From Arsenophonus sp052401645 (GTDB lineage Bacteria; Pseudomonadota; Gammaproteobacteria; Enterobacterales; Enterobacteriaceae), in contig CP198939.1 in the NCBI GenBank assembly GCA_052401645.1, positions 1,364,001 through 1,428,000 of the forward strand: 64,000 nt of DNA, in the 5' to 3' direction. Position numbers and translations under genes: made by a program. The first letter of the stretch is position 1, and every line of letters begins with the position of its first letter. The notes below the pieces were generated by a model. It worked only from the letters and a program-made list of their open reading frames with translations, was not told where the DNA came from and did not search any database. Shown here piece by piece: positions 1-9,700 of the stretch.

Positions 1-722
1 TGATTAATGAAGATGATATACGTATTTCGACGGTAGAGCATCTAAATGCTGCATTGGCAGGACTTGGAATTGATAATATTATTATCGAGGTAGATGCGCC
101 AGAAATTCCAATAATGGATGGAAGTGCTGCACCTTTTGTATTTTTGATATTAGATGCAGGAATTGAAGAATTAAATAGTGATAAGAAATTTCTTCGTATT
201 AAAGAATCTATTCGAGTTATAGATGGTAATAAATGGGCTGAGCTATCTCCTTACGACGGATTTAGCTTAGACTTTACTATCAATTTTAATCACCCTGCTA
301 TAAATACTAGTACTCAACATTATAAATTAGATTTTTCAGCAAAATCTTTTGTTAGAGATATTAGTCGAGCTAGAACATTTGGATTCATATCTGATATTGA
401 ATATCTACAGTCTAAAGAATTATGTTTGGGTGGTAGCTTTGATTGTGCAATTATTCTTGATGATTATCGTGTATTAAATGAAGATGGTTTGCGTTTTGAA
501 GATGAATTTGTTCGTCATAAAACACTAGATGCTATAGGTGATTTATTTATGTGCGGTTATAATATTGTTGGAGCTTTTATCGCATATAGATCAGGTCATG
601 CATTAAATAACAAATTATTACAGACTATTTTATCTAAAAAATCTGCTTGGGACATAGCATCTTTTGAAGATGAATCTGTGATACCTTTAACATTTAAAAC
701 ACCTTCAACAATGATAATATAA
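1..722 (+). CDS. lpxC: UDP-3-O-acyl-N-acetylglucosamine deacetylase, 3' part
   Basis: Cytosolic zinc deacetylase that catalyses the committed step of lipid A synthesis. The gene runs in from the left edge: the frame is open from base 3, and bases 1-2 fit the end of a Leu codon, so the TTG at 54 is internal and not the start. The 239 visible residues correspond to E. coli residues 67-305 with no length difference. The zinc-ligand region VEHLNAA (His79 by E. coli numbering) and the later H-x3-D of FVRHKTLDAIGD (His238, Asp242) are both present, as is the PEIPIMDGSAAPF block. It is convergent with the DUF721 gene and is the first member of the enterobacterial lpxC-secM-secA neighbourhood. Its intactness implies that the cell still makes an LPS outer membrane. 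Confidence 0.97.
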   Translation, partial: INEDDIRISTVEHLNAALAGLGIDNIIIEVDAPEIPIMDGSAAPFVFLILDAGIEELNSDKKFLRIKESIRVIDGNKWAELSPYDGFSLDFTINFNHPAINTSTQHYKLDFSAKSFVRDISRARTFGFISDIEYLQSKELCLGGSFDCAIILDDYRVLNEDGLRFEDEFVRHKTLDAIGDLFMCGYNIVGAFIAYRSGHALNNKLLQTILSKKSAWDIASFEDESVIPLTFKTPSTMII

Positions 723-812
723 TATGCAATATTTAAAATAATATAATTTTATATACTAGATAAATATCTAATTCAATTTATTAAATTGTTTCATTAATTT
801 TTATGCTCAATG

Positions 813-1331
813 TTAATCTTTATTTCTAGTTAATTTAACATTATCTTCAGCTAATGCAGCTAACCTATCTAATTTTTCCTTTAGTTTTTTTGGACTTTTG
901 TTTGCTAGATTGTAAATTATCTTTGCGCTTTCTTTACTTAATTTACTTATTATCTCGTTTGATGAGTTTATAGTTATATTTTTAATTAATAATAGATTTT
1001 TTGAATTTTCGGATAATAATGATGGATTAATAATTATTTTGATTGAAGATAAAGAAGGTAAAATAGTATTACGTAATCTTGAAAGTAAAGTAGGAAGTTC
1101 ATAATTAAGTCGTATTTTTCGACTAGCATTTTTAATTTCTAATATAAGAATATCTTGACGATAATTGGCAACTCGACAGAAATCTTTTACTTCAATAGGA
1201 AGTAAATTTATAATAATATTATTAAGTTTAATTAGTGCATGTCCGCGTTTTTTAATAGCTTGTAACGCACTTGAATCAAGATTATTTACTTTTAATAAAA
1301 AATTTAAGGATTGAGGATAATTATCGCGCAT
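813..1331 (-). CDS. dciA: DUF721 (DciA-like) protein
   Basis: A 172-residue DUF721-family protein. Family members related to DciA act in loading the replicative helicase DnaB; the role of the enterobacterial branch is less certain. The core at about residues 35-105 (LLPIEVKDF, CRVANYRQ, then PTLLSRLR and LPSLSSIKI) resembles, from memory, the DUF721 gene found between lpxC and secM/secA in Serratia and Yersinia relatives, in the same inverted orientation. E. coli K-12 lacks it there. The C-terminal third, with KLSKES and SPKKLKEKLDRLA, is also family-like and is now Lys/Asn/Ile-rich. The start codon is the only good ATG, with a weak GGAA upstream. The family call is firm; the exact function and the symbol are inferred. 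Confidence 0.8.
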   Translation of the reverse strand: MRDNYPQSLNFLLKVNNLDSSALQAIKKRGHALIKLNNIIINLLPIEVKDFCRVANYRQDILILEIKNASRKIRLNYELPTLLSRLRNTILPSLSSIKIIINPSLLSENSKNLLLIKNITINSSNEIISKLSKESAKIIYNLANKSPKKLKEKLDRLAALAEDNVKLTRNKD

Positions 1332-1634
1332 TTTATTCCAAGTGTTATTTTATATAAAATTTAGTTAAAATATTAGATCTTTATTAATATCATAAGTAAA
1401 TAATGTTTTAAGAAATTCGTTATTATTCATCTTTTGATGAATAAAGTTTATCATACTTAATTTTTTAAAAAAACTTAAAATAAAGTATGATTATTAAATC
1501 TTAATTATTTCTATGTTATCATTAATATTTTATCTTTAGTTCATATTTTCTATATAAATTAATATCGATAAATATCATATTTTTATAATTTTGTCGCAAA
1601 TGATTGAAATTGATAAGCTTTACATAATATAATT

Positions 1635-1670
1635 CATTAACTATATTTTTTATCAAAAATATAGTTAATG
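1635..1670. repeat. Perfect inverted repeat, 16-bp arms
   Basis: The left arm 1635-1650 begins CATTAACTATA and pairs perfectly with 1655-1670 across a 4-base TATC loop. It lies between divergent genes, so it is not an obvious terminator for either. It could be a transcribed hairpin in the secA leader, a protein-binding palindrome, or chance in A+T-rich DNA. Confidence 0.6.
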
Positions 1671-1911
1671 CCAATTAAAATATATATAACAACCCAAATT
1701 ATTTATGTTTAATAAAATTAAACATTTTTGCTATATGATTAATTCAATATTTTATCCTAATAAGGAAAAATTAACCTTTTCATCAATATAATATTCTTAT
1801 CATATTGTTTATAAACTGCGATAATGGTTGCTTATAATATAATTCTAACTTGGTATTAAATTAGTTTCGTAGACTTTTTTATTGATTATTGCAGTAATTG
1901 TTATTCAACTT

Positions 1912-1931
1912 AATCTATAAATTTATAGATT
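1912..1931. repeat. 20-bp perfect palindrome in secA leader
   Basis: AATCTATAAATTTATAGATT is a full palindrome ending 61 bases before the secA ATG. If transcribed it would form a short hairpin upstream of the secA ribosome binding site. In E. coli a secM-secA hairpin hides that site, but this one is not shown to be related. Confidence 0.4.
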
Positions 1932-1992
1932 GAAATCAGATAATATAGACGTAATTCTAGTAAGAATTTCTTCTTAATTGAGAAAAATATTT

Positions 1993-4716
1993 ATGTTAAC
2001 TAAGTTATTAACTAAAATTTTTAGAGGTCGTCGTAATGACTATACTTTACGCTGTTTAAGTAAATTTATCAATATTATTAATAAATTAGAGTCTGAATTT
2101 GAAAATATTTCCGATAAAGATCTTAAAGCTAAAACTAATGAATTTCGAGATCGTCTTAAATTAGGAGCAACATTAGATAATTTGATTCCTGAGGCGTTTG
2201 CAACAGTTCGTGAAGCTAGTAAACGTGTATTTAATATGCGCCATTTTGACGTTCAATTATTAGGTGGTATGGTACTTAATGAACGATGTATTGCAGAGAT
2301 GCGTACTGGTGAAGGAAAAACATTGACATCTACATTACCTGCATATTTAAATGCTTTAACAGGTAAAGGTGTCCATATTGTTACAGTAAATGATTATTTA
2401 GCTAAACGTGATGCAGAAAGTAATCGACTACTTTTTGAATTTCTTGGTATGACAGTTGGTATTAATTTATCAGGTATGTCTTTAGAAATGAAACGTAAAG
2501 CCTATAAAGCTGATATTACATATGGAATTAATAATGAATATGGTTTTGATTATCTACGTGATAATATGGCCTTCAGTCCAGAAGAACGTGTACAACGTAA
2601 GCTTCATTATGCATTAATAGATGAGGTTGATTCTATTTTGATAGATGAAGCACGTACTCCATTAATTATATCAGGACCAACAGAAGATAGTTCAGATCTA
2701 TATAAAAAAATTGAAAAATTAATTCCTAATCTTAAACAACAGGTAAAAGAAGATTCAAATAATTTTCAAGGAGAAGGACATTTCACAGTTGATGAAAAAT
2801 CACGTCAAGTTACATTGACAGAGCGTGGATTAGAATTAGTTGAACAACTTTTAGTAAAAACTAATTTAATGAAAGAAGGTGAGTTACTTTACTCTTCATC
2901 TAATATTATACTTATGCATCATGTGATGGCTGCTTTACGTGCTCACGCGCTTTTTAATCGAGATGTGGACTATATAGTTAAAAATGGACGAATTGTTATT
3001 GTTGATGAACATACTGGGCGTACAATGGAAGGACGTCGTTGGTCAGAAGGATTACATCAAGCTATTGAGGCAAAAGAAAATGTTGAAATTCAAAATGAAA
3101 ATCAAACATTAGCATCAATTACATTCCAAAATTATTTTCGTTTATACGAAAAACTTGCTGGTATGACCGGTACAGCTGATACAGAAGCTTTTGAATTCAA
3201 ATCTATTTACAAATTAGATACAATTGTAATCTCAACTAATCGCCCAATGATCCGTAATGATTTACCTGATTTAGTTTATATGACTGAAATAGATAAATTT
3301 ACTGCAATCATTAACGATATTCGAAAATGTATTAATAATGGTCAACCAGTATTAGTAGGCACTATTTCAATAGAGAAATCAGAGTTAATTTCTAAAGAAT
3401 TAACTAAAGCTAATATTTCTCATAATGTTTTAAATGCTAAATTTCATGCAATGGAAGCAAATATTATTTCTGAAGCAGGACAAGCTGGTTCTGTTACTAT
3501 TGCTACTAATATGGCCGGGAGAGGTACAGATATTGTATTAGGAGGTAGTTGGAGATCAGAAATTAATAAATTGAAGAATCCCACTCAAGAACAAATTCAT
3601 AAAATAAAAACAGAATGGCAAAAACGTCACGAGTCAGTAATCATAGCTGGTGGATTACACATTATTGGTACTGAACGTCATGAATCTCGTCGCGTTGATA
3701 ATCAATTACGTGGGCGCTCTGGACGTCAAGGTGATCCTGGTTCATCACGTTTTTATCTTTCAATGGAGGATTCTTTGATGCGTATTTTTACATCTGATCG
3801 AGTTACTGGAATGATGCGTAAATTAGGTATGAAACCAGGTGAATCAATTGAACATCCTTTGGTAACAAAAGCAATCGCTAACGCGCAACGTAAAGTTGAG
3901 AATAGAAATTTTGATATTCGAAAACAACTTTTAGAATACGATGATGTTGCTAATGATCAACGTCGAGCTATATATTCACAGCGCAATGATATATTAGATA
4001 GTAATGATATTAATGAAACAATTAATATTATTCGTGAAGATGTTATAAATACCACTATTAATGCTTATATCTCTCTAAAATCTTTGGAAGAAATGTGGAA
4101 TATTGATGGTTTACAAAAACAGCTAATCAATGATTTTAGTTTAAAATTACCAATTCAAGATTGGTTTAATAAAGAATCAGAATTATATAAAGAAACTTTA
4201 CATAATCGTATTTTAGAAGAAATGATTAGAAAACATAAAGAAAAAGAGAAAATTATTGGTAGCAAAATGATGCGTAATTTTGAAAAAGGAATCATGCTAC
4301 AAACTCTTGATACATTATGGAAAGAACATTTATCTGCAATTGATTATTTGAGACAAGGTATTCATTTACGAGGATATGCTCAAAAAGATCCAAAACAGGA
4401 ATATAAACGTGAATCTTTTAGTATGTTTTCCAATATGTTAGAGGCTCTAAAATATGAAGTAATTACTACTTTAAGTAAAATAGAAGTTCAATTACCAGGA
4501 GAAGTATCTATGCTTGATCAGCAAAAACATCAAAAACCTGAGAGTATTATGAAAAAACATCAACTCAATCATGGAATTCAAAATCAAACATTGATATTAA
4601 AAACAGAAGTTCAATCAGAATTAGAAGGTGGTAAAATTGGTCGTAATGAGTTTTGTCCATGTGGTTCAGGTAAAAAATATAAACATTGTCATGGTAAATT
4701 TAAATTAAAGTTTTAG
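1993..4716 (+). CDS. secA: Preprotein translocase ATPase SecA
   Basis: Peripheral membrane ATPase that drives Sec-dependent secretion through SecYEG. I place the start at the ATG at 1993 (MLTKLLTKIF), which aligns with E. coli MLIKLLTKVF; an in-frame TTG at 1978 would add five residues with no family support. That gives 907 residues against 901 in E. coli. Walker A TGEGKT is near residues 105-110, the DEVDSILIDEA helicase motif near 210, and GRGTDIVLGG and LRGRSGRQGD follow. The C-terminal zinc-binding Cys-x-Cys-x8-Cys-His motif (FCPCGSGKK..HCH) that contacts SecB and phospholipid is intact. The upstream secM regulator is missing, so arrest-based control of secA is probably lost. Only a weak GAGA precedes the start. 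Confidence 0.98.
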   Translation: MLTKLLTKIFRGRRNDYTLRCLSKFINIINKLESEFENISDKDLKAKTNEFRDRLKLGATLDNLIPEAFATVREASKRVFNMRHFDVQLLGGMVLNERCIAEMRTGEGKTLTSTLPAYLNALTGKGVHIVTVNDYLAKRDAESNRLLFEFLGMTVGINLSGMSLEMKRKAYKADITYGINNEYGFDYLRDNMAFSPEERVQRKLHYALIDEVDSILIDEARTPLIISGPTEDSSDLYKKIEKLIPNLKQQVKEDSNNFQGEGHFTVDEKSRQVTLTERGLELVEQLLVKTNLMKEGELLYSSSNIILMHHVMAALRAHALFNRDVDYIVKNGRIVIVDEHTGRTMEGRRWSEGLHQAIEAKENVEIQNENQTLASITFQNYFRLYEKLAGMTGTADTEAFEFKSIYKLDTIVISTNRPMIRNDLPDLVYMTEIDKFTAIINDIRKCINNGQPVLVGTISIEKSELISKELTKANISHNVLNAKFHAMEANIISEAGQAGSVTIATNMAGRGTDIVLGGSWRSEINKLKNPTQEQIHKIKTEWQKRHESVIIAGGLHIIGTERHESRRVDNQLRGRSGRQGDPGSSRFYLSMEDSLMRIFTSDRVTGMMRKLGMKPGESIEHPLVTKAIANAQRKVENRNFDIRKQLLEYDDVANDQRRAIYSQRNDILDSNDINETINIIREDVINTTINAYISLKSLEEMWNIDGLQKQLINDFSLKLPIQDWFNKESELYKETLHNRILEEMIRKHKEKEKIIGSKMMRNFEKGIMLQTLDTLWKEHLSAIDYLRQGIHLRGYAQKDPKQEYKRESFSMFSNMLEALKYEVITTLSKIEVQLPGEVSMLDQQKHQKPESIMKKHQLNHGIQNQTLILKTEVQSELEGGKIGRNEFCPCGSGKKYKHCHGKFKLKF

Positions 4717-4943
4717 TTTTCAAAATAATTAAAATAAAAACAAATATATTTTATATTTTTATATATATTACTTCAATAGTAATTATTTTATTTATAAAAA
4801 AATAATTATAGATTAATATATGATAATATTATAAATATATAATTAATAATTTTAATTATTTATTCGATAATTAATTTACATATAAAAGTTTTTAAGAATA
4901 TTTAAAGCATTATTTAAATTAGAAATAAGAAAAATGTATTTAT

Positions 4944-4958
4944 AAAAGCGTCGCTTTT
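4944..4958 (+). terminator. Small hairpin downstream of secA
   Basis: AAAAGC-GTC-GCTTTT forms a 6-bp stem with a 3-base loop and stands out by its G+C content against the surrounding DNA. It lies 227 bases after the secA stop. There is no long T-run after it, so termination is only a possibility. Confidence 0.3.
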
Positions 4959-5153
4959 AAGCTTAAAATAAAATTAAGATAGATTTTATTATAAATCAAT
5001 TGTTAAAATATATAAAACTTTAAGTTTATTTATCACAAAAAATAATGTTGAATTATTATACGATATAATTCAAAGTAAAATTTTTATATAAAAATAATTG
5101 ATTTCTTATTTGAATTTTAAAGAACTACTATCTACTGGTATTTTATAATAAAA

Positions 5154-5185
5154 TATGATTTAAATTATTTAAATCATAATTTTTT
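5154..5185. terminator. Candidate bidirectional terminator, secA / yacG
   Basis: The arms TATGATTTAA and TTAAATCATA pair perfectly (10 bp) across a 5-base loop. The + strand continues into A then a T-run, and the - strand continues into TTTTATTATAAAA. This layout between two convergent genes suits a shared intrinsic terminator, though the stem has very little G+C. Confidence 0.45.
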
Positions 5186-5279
5186 AAATTAATTTTTATT
5201 TTTTAAATAAATTTTATTATAGAATTATTTGAGATTTCATAATGATCTTTAATATAATCATATTTTAAAAATATTTTCA

Positions 5280-5429
5280 TTAAATTGAAAATCCTTTTTC
5301 TTCAGAAGCCCATTCATTAAAATCAATTAATCCACAGCGTTTGCTACAAAAAGGTCGATAAAAACTGCTATCTTGCCAAATAACAATTTTATAACATCTT
5401 GGACATTTTACTGTAACTTCACATCTCAT
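5280..5429 (-). CDS. yacG: DNA gyrase inhibitor YacG, zinc-finger protein
   Basis: A 49-residue zinc-binding protein. In E. coli YacG binds GyrB and blocks gyrase from DNA. All four zinc cysteines are kept at the same numbers as in E. coli (C9, C12, C28, C32), within VKCPRC and RPFCSKRC, followed by GLIDFNEWASEEKG, which matches the E. coli LIDLGEWAAEEK. The C-terminal acidic tail is missing: 49 residues against 65. The start is the ATG at 5429, preceded by TTAGGAGTTATT, a good ribosome binding site. In E. coli it ends the coaE-zapD-yacG run; here coaE lies upstream on the same strand with zapD gone. Identification rests on the full motif pattern plus gene position. Confidence 0.93.
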   Translation of the reverse strand: MRCEVTVKCPRCYKIVIWQDSSFYRPFCSKRCGLIDFNEWASEEKGFSI

Positions 5430-6159
5430 AATAACTCCTAATAATAAGATAATTTAAATGATAATTTAATTATGTTTTATATAGTAATACTATTTGCATA
5501 GAGCAAAATAGAAAAAACATATTTTTAAATATAAAAGATATAAGAATAAATTCATTGAATATTTCATTTAAGTAAGATCCATTCTTTTTAGCTATATTTG
5601 ATAAAATATATCATAGTTTTTATTTGTAAATAAATAAAAACTTAATGATCAAAATAATAATATATTTTAAAATATAATGGAAAATCTTATTAATAAAAAA
5701 TATTTATTTTTTGTTTAAAATTAACTTAAAATTTAAGATCAATAAAACAAAGTTATAGCAATTCACTAATATACTTTAATAATTATAAAGAATAATAATA
5801 ACTTTATTTTTCTATAAGCAAAATTGATTCATATAAATATTATTTTAGTGAAAGTTATGTTTTTCTAATGTTTTAAATATTTTTAATTCTTGTTTTATCT
5901 TTATATTTTAATATTGCTACAGCATTAATTAAATTTATTTCTTTTTATATAATCAATAATAATTTCTGCACTTAGATAGATATTTTCTATATTATATTTA
6001 GATTAATTGAGAAATATCGTAAAATAAAAAAATAAATAATAAGTTTATATTATGATTTAATAAGATGTTTTAAATAAAAACTTCTTTAGCATATAAAATA
6101 AATATGTTTTTATTTAATGAATGTATTATAAATAATTATAAAATAAACTATTATTTCCA
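5430..6159. other. Gene-free region between coaE and yacG (zapD position)
   Basis: zapD (yacF) lies between coaE and yacG in enterobacteria. Here no ZapD frame survives. On the minus strand two overlapping short frames between about 5870 and 6012, one ending SAEIIIDYIKRNKFN and one containing NAVAILKYKDK, have less A+T-rich codons than their surroundings and may be gene debris, but neither aligns with ZapD. An inverted repeat at 6070-6117 lies near the coaE end. Confidence 0.6.
6070..6117 (-). terminator. Inverted repeat downstream of coaE
   Basis: TTAAATAAAAAC (6070-6081) pairs perfectly with GTTTTTATTTAA (6106-6117), giving a 12-bp stem with a 24-base loop about 40 bases past the coaE stop. 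It could end the coaE transcript. The large loop and A+T-only stem make this a weak call. Confidence 0.3.
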
Positions 6160-6774
6160 TTAAGTTTTTAAAGTACACTTCATAGATAATTGTAAATATT
6201 TTTTATGTAATTTCATTACAGTTTCATTAAGTTCTAATTTGTTAATATGATTATTAATAACATCATCAGCTTTTTTTAAGTGTTTTATTCGATTAACTTG
6301 ATTTGATAAAATTTTTTTTGCTTCTTGTTCGCTAATTCCATCCCGTTTTATAATACGGATTATTTGTTCTTCTGGTGTTATATCGATGACAAGTATGCGA
6401 TTAGCAAGATGATCTAAATTATTTTCAATTAATAATGGTACAACCCAAATTATATAAGGATAGTTAAATAAAGTTAATTGGTATTGTGTTTCTTTATGTA
6501 TCAACGGATGAAGCAAACTATTTATCCATTTTTTTTCTATTGGATTACTAAAAATCTTTTTTCTTAATTTCATTCGATTTAAGGTACTATTCTTATTAAG
6601 AATAGTTGAATCAAAATGTTGCTTTATCTTATTTAATGCATAACTATTAGGCATAACAATTTGTCTTGCAATTACATCTGAATCAATGATTGGTACTCCT
6701 AGAGATGCGAATTTATCTGAAACCGTACTTTTTCCACTTCCAATTCCACCTGTGATAGCTATAATATAATTCAT
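6160..6774 (-). CDS. coaE: Dephospho-CoA kinase
   Basis: Cytosolic kinase for the last step of coenzyme A synthesis, phosphorylating the 3' hydroxyl of dephospho-CoA. It has 204 residues, very close to E. coli CoaE. The Walker A loop GGIGSGKST is at residues 9-17. It is followed by DSDVIARQIV, LLHPLIHKET near residue 107, the WVVPLLIENNL lid/substrate block, and ADDVINN near the C-terminus, all aligned with E. coli. The minus-strand start ATG at 6774 is preceded by AGAGAAGA. In E. coli coaE heads a run with zapD and yacG, and the same strand and order are kept here without zapD. CoA supply fits the retained pyruvate dehydrogenase genes downstream. Confidence 0.96.
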   Translation of the reverse strand: MNYIIAITGGIGSGKSTVSDKFASLGVPIIDSDVIARQIVMPNSYALNKIKQHFDSTILNKNSTLNRMKLRKKIFSNPIEKKWINSLLHPLIHKETQYQLTLFNYPYIIWVVPLLIENNLDHLANRILVIDITPEEQIIRIIKRDGISEQEAKKILSNQVNRIKHLKKADDVINNHINKLELNETVMKLHKKYLQLSMKCTLKT

Positions 6775-9700
6775 ATATCTTCTCTTTCAATAAATTTAAA
6801 TATAAAATTTTCAATAAAAACTAATTTATAATTATATTTTTATAGTAAATAACTTTTAACATATAAACATTTTATGTTATTATTATAACTAATTAAGAAC
6901 TAATAAAAATCTATAAATAAATAGTGAATAATAAGCATATGATTATAAAAATCAGTATTACTATTTATATTAGTAATAGTTAATTTTATTTTTTACTAAA
7001 ATATATAATTAGGATTAATTTAATATAAATTATTTTTTTATAAAATTACATTTCATAATAATATTTAACTAATTATAAATTATAAATATAAATATTAAGT
7101 AATTTTTCTTTTTTATTTTTTAAGATAAATTAATTAGTTATTTAAATAGATAAAATCTATGATATATTTAATGTTAATAATAATTAATTTAATACGTATT
7201 TAAATTATTCTAAAAAATATTAATTATATTTTAATATATAAAATATAAAACAGTAAAAATTAATTATAATTAATTAACTTTTTTTTAATAATAGAAGATT
7301 TAGGATAGATTTTAAATTTTATTTAATTAATTTAAAATATTTCTCATATATTTAAATTAATAAAAAATATAAATTTTTATTTAAAATAGTATTTAGTAAT
7401 TGATATTTTATTTAAAACATATTTTATAAAAACAATATTAGTTGAAATTAACTAAATAAATAAATTAAGATAATAGAATAATATTCTATTACTTTATAAT
7501 TTTTTTATTTTTAATATCTTTATTTTTTAATTAAAAATAAATTAGTTTTTTTTTACATTATTAATTTATTTTTTTAATCTATAAATTGTTTTTAAAAAAA
7601 TGGATAAGTTTTATTTATAAAAACTATAATTAATTAATATACTAAATAACGTTTATTAAAAATATTGCTATATTTATATATTATATTATTTCTAATAATA
7701 TTCAAACTTTATATTTAAAATATTATATTTAAATAATATTATATATATAAAAACATAAAGATAGTCAATTTTTTTTAAAAAATATTATTATTTATAATTA
7801 ATTTAAAACATTTATTTATAATAAAATATTTTTTTTAATTTTCACTAATATTATTTATATCAATAAATATAGATATATCAATAACATTTCATGAATTATA
7901 TTTTATTCTTTTATTATATAAACTTATTCCTATATTATTATCAGTAGTCTAATTAAAAAAAATCAAAAAGTAAATAAACGAATAAAAGTAGTTTTTAAAT
8001 TTTATTAATATTTAATAAAATAAATAAAAGTTTTTTAAAGTTATAATGGAATTTATAATATTATATTATAACTTAATTATTTATTTAAATAATGTTAATA
8101 TTTAATATATTATTAAATATTAATCTTAGTTTTAATATTTTATTTTTAAAAAATATTTTTATAATAATTATTTATTTATATCTATTGATATATTTTATAA
8201 TATTAATTAATATAATATATTATTAATTTATATTTTAGTATATAAATAATATTATAAGACACTTAATTTAGATGATTTTTATAGTAATTTTGATATTTTA
8301 ATATTTTATTTAATTTACTTTAAAATATCTTAGTATTTTATTTAATAATATTTTTGAGATAGTTAAATACTTAACTTTATTTTTTTGTTCATAGTTATAT
8401 GATTAATTTATTTTTTATAATTTTGATAAAATATTTATAATAGTTAAAATATAGTTTTTTATTTTTTTTTATTAATTAAAATATAAAATAGGAATAATTT
8501 GATATTTAATATTTTTAAACTATTTATTTATAATAAAATATTTATAAATATTTTATTATAAATAATATAACATAATTTAATATTATGATTTATTCATTCA
8601 AATTTACAATTTGAAAAATTCTGACGATTCCTTACAATATTTAATTATTAATAATATTAATTCAATTAAATATTATTAATAATTTTAGAATAACAGTAAA
8701 AAATATAAAGTAATTTGCTAAAACTTTAATACATATCTTAATAATAGTATTAAATAATCATATATAAGTACATAATATTCATTATTTCAATACTATATAA
8801 ATATAAATATAAATTGATCAAGATAATTTATTATTTATATAGACTATTTGTTTTAATTATTAATGATATAATTATAACTTATATTTTTTCTATTTAAGTT
8901 TGAGTTACATATATAGAAAATAATATTCAATTTTCTTTTTAATTAAGATATTAATAGGTAATTTCGATAAAAAATATAATTTTATTAAAAATTTATAATT
9001 AATTTTTTATAACTAATGATTATTTTTTAGAATTAAATTATATAATTAATTATATAATAGTAATAAAAAATTTTTTCAAATTTATATTTGATAGTATAAA
9101 AAATATTTAGAAGTAACATAACTATTTTAAAAACATTTATTATTATAATCTAAAGTTTTTTATTAAAAAATCATATTATTATTCAATTATGAATTTATAT
9201 TTTTTACAAAAAAACTCAATTTTATTGCATAAAATAGTAATATTATAATTATTAAATATCTATTTAAAATTTATATAAATAGATAAATAGTTTATATGAA
9301 ATAATAAATTTAAATATATTATATATGTTTATATCCATATTTTATTGTTCAGAAAATCAATTATATTAATAATATTCACTTATATCTTTAATTATTTTTC
9401 ATAAATACTAGAAAAATAATAAAAATAAAATAATTTTGAAAATATAATAAATAATTTTATAAACTTATTTGTAATAAAATAGATAATTAATTTATTAGAA
9501 TTAATATAATTATATTTATTATCATTTATTTTATAAAATATTATTTATTATCATTTTAATATAAGAAAATTTCCTTATCTATATATATTATATAGTATTA
9601 TAAATAAATTTATATTTATATTTTATATAAAATACTTAATTTATTATTTTAAATAAAATAATAAAAATAGTTAAAAATTTTCATATTATGATATAATATG

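Larger units (their letters stand above)
1332..1992. other. Gene-free intergenic region, secM position
   Basis: Divergent spacer between dciA (-) and secA (+). In enterobacteria secM sits here and its translational arrest controls secA. I see no SecM-length frame and no arrest motif. The stretch holds two perfect inverted repeats (1635-1670 and 1912-1931) and otherwise A+T-rich sequence. A short run near 1822 reads I-M-V-A in one frame, which could echo the SecM signal peptide, but this is too short to claim. Confidence 0.7.
4717..5279. other. Gene-free region between secA and yacG (mutT position)
   Basis: Spacer between convergent secA and yacG. In enterobacteria mutT follows secA here; no MutT/Nudix frame is visible. 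The region contains a small G+C-containing hairpin at 4944-4958 and a hairpin with T-tracts at 5154-5178, both candidates for terminating secA. A slightly less A+T-rich patch near 5120-5145 reads as nothing I recognise. Confidence 0.7.

Noticed and set aside
5869..6012. Two overlapping minus-strand frames where zapD should be
   Set aside because: Less A+T-rich than neighbours, but neither aligns with ZapD, so no pseudogene call is made.
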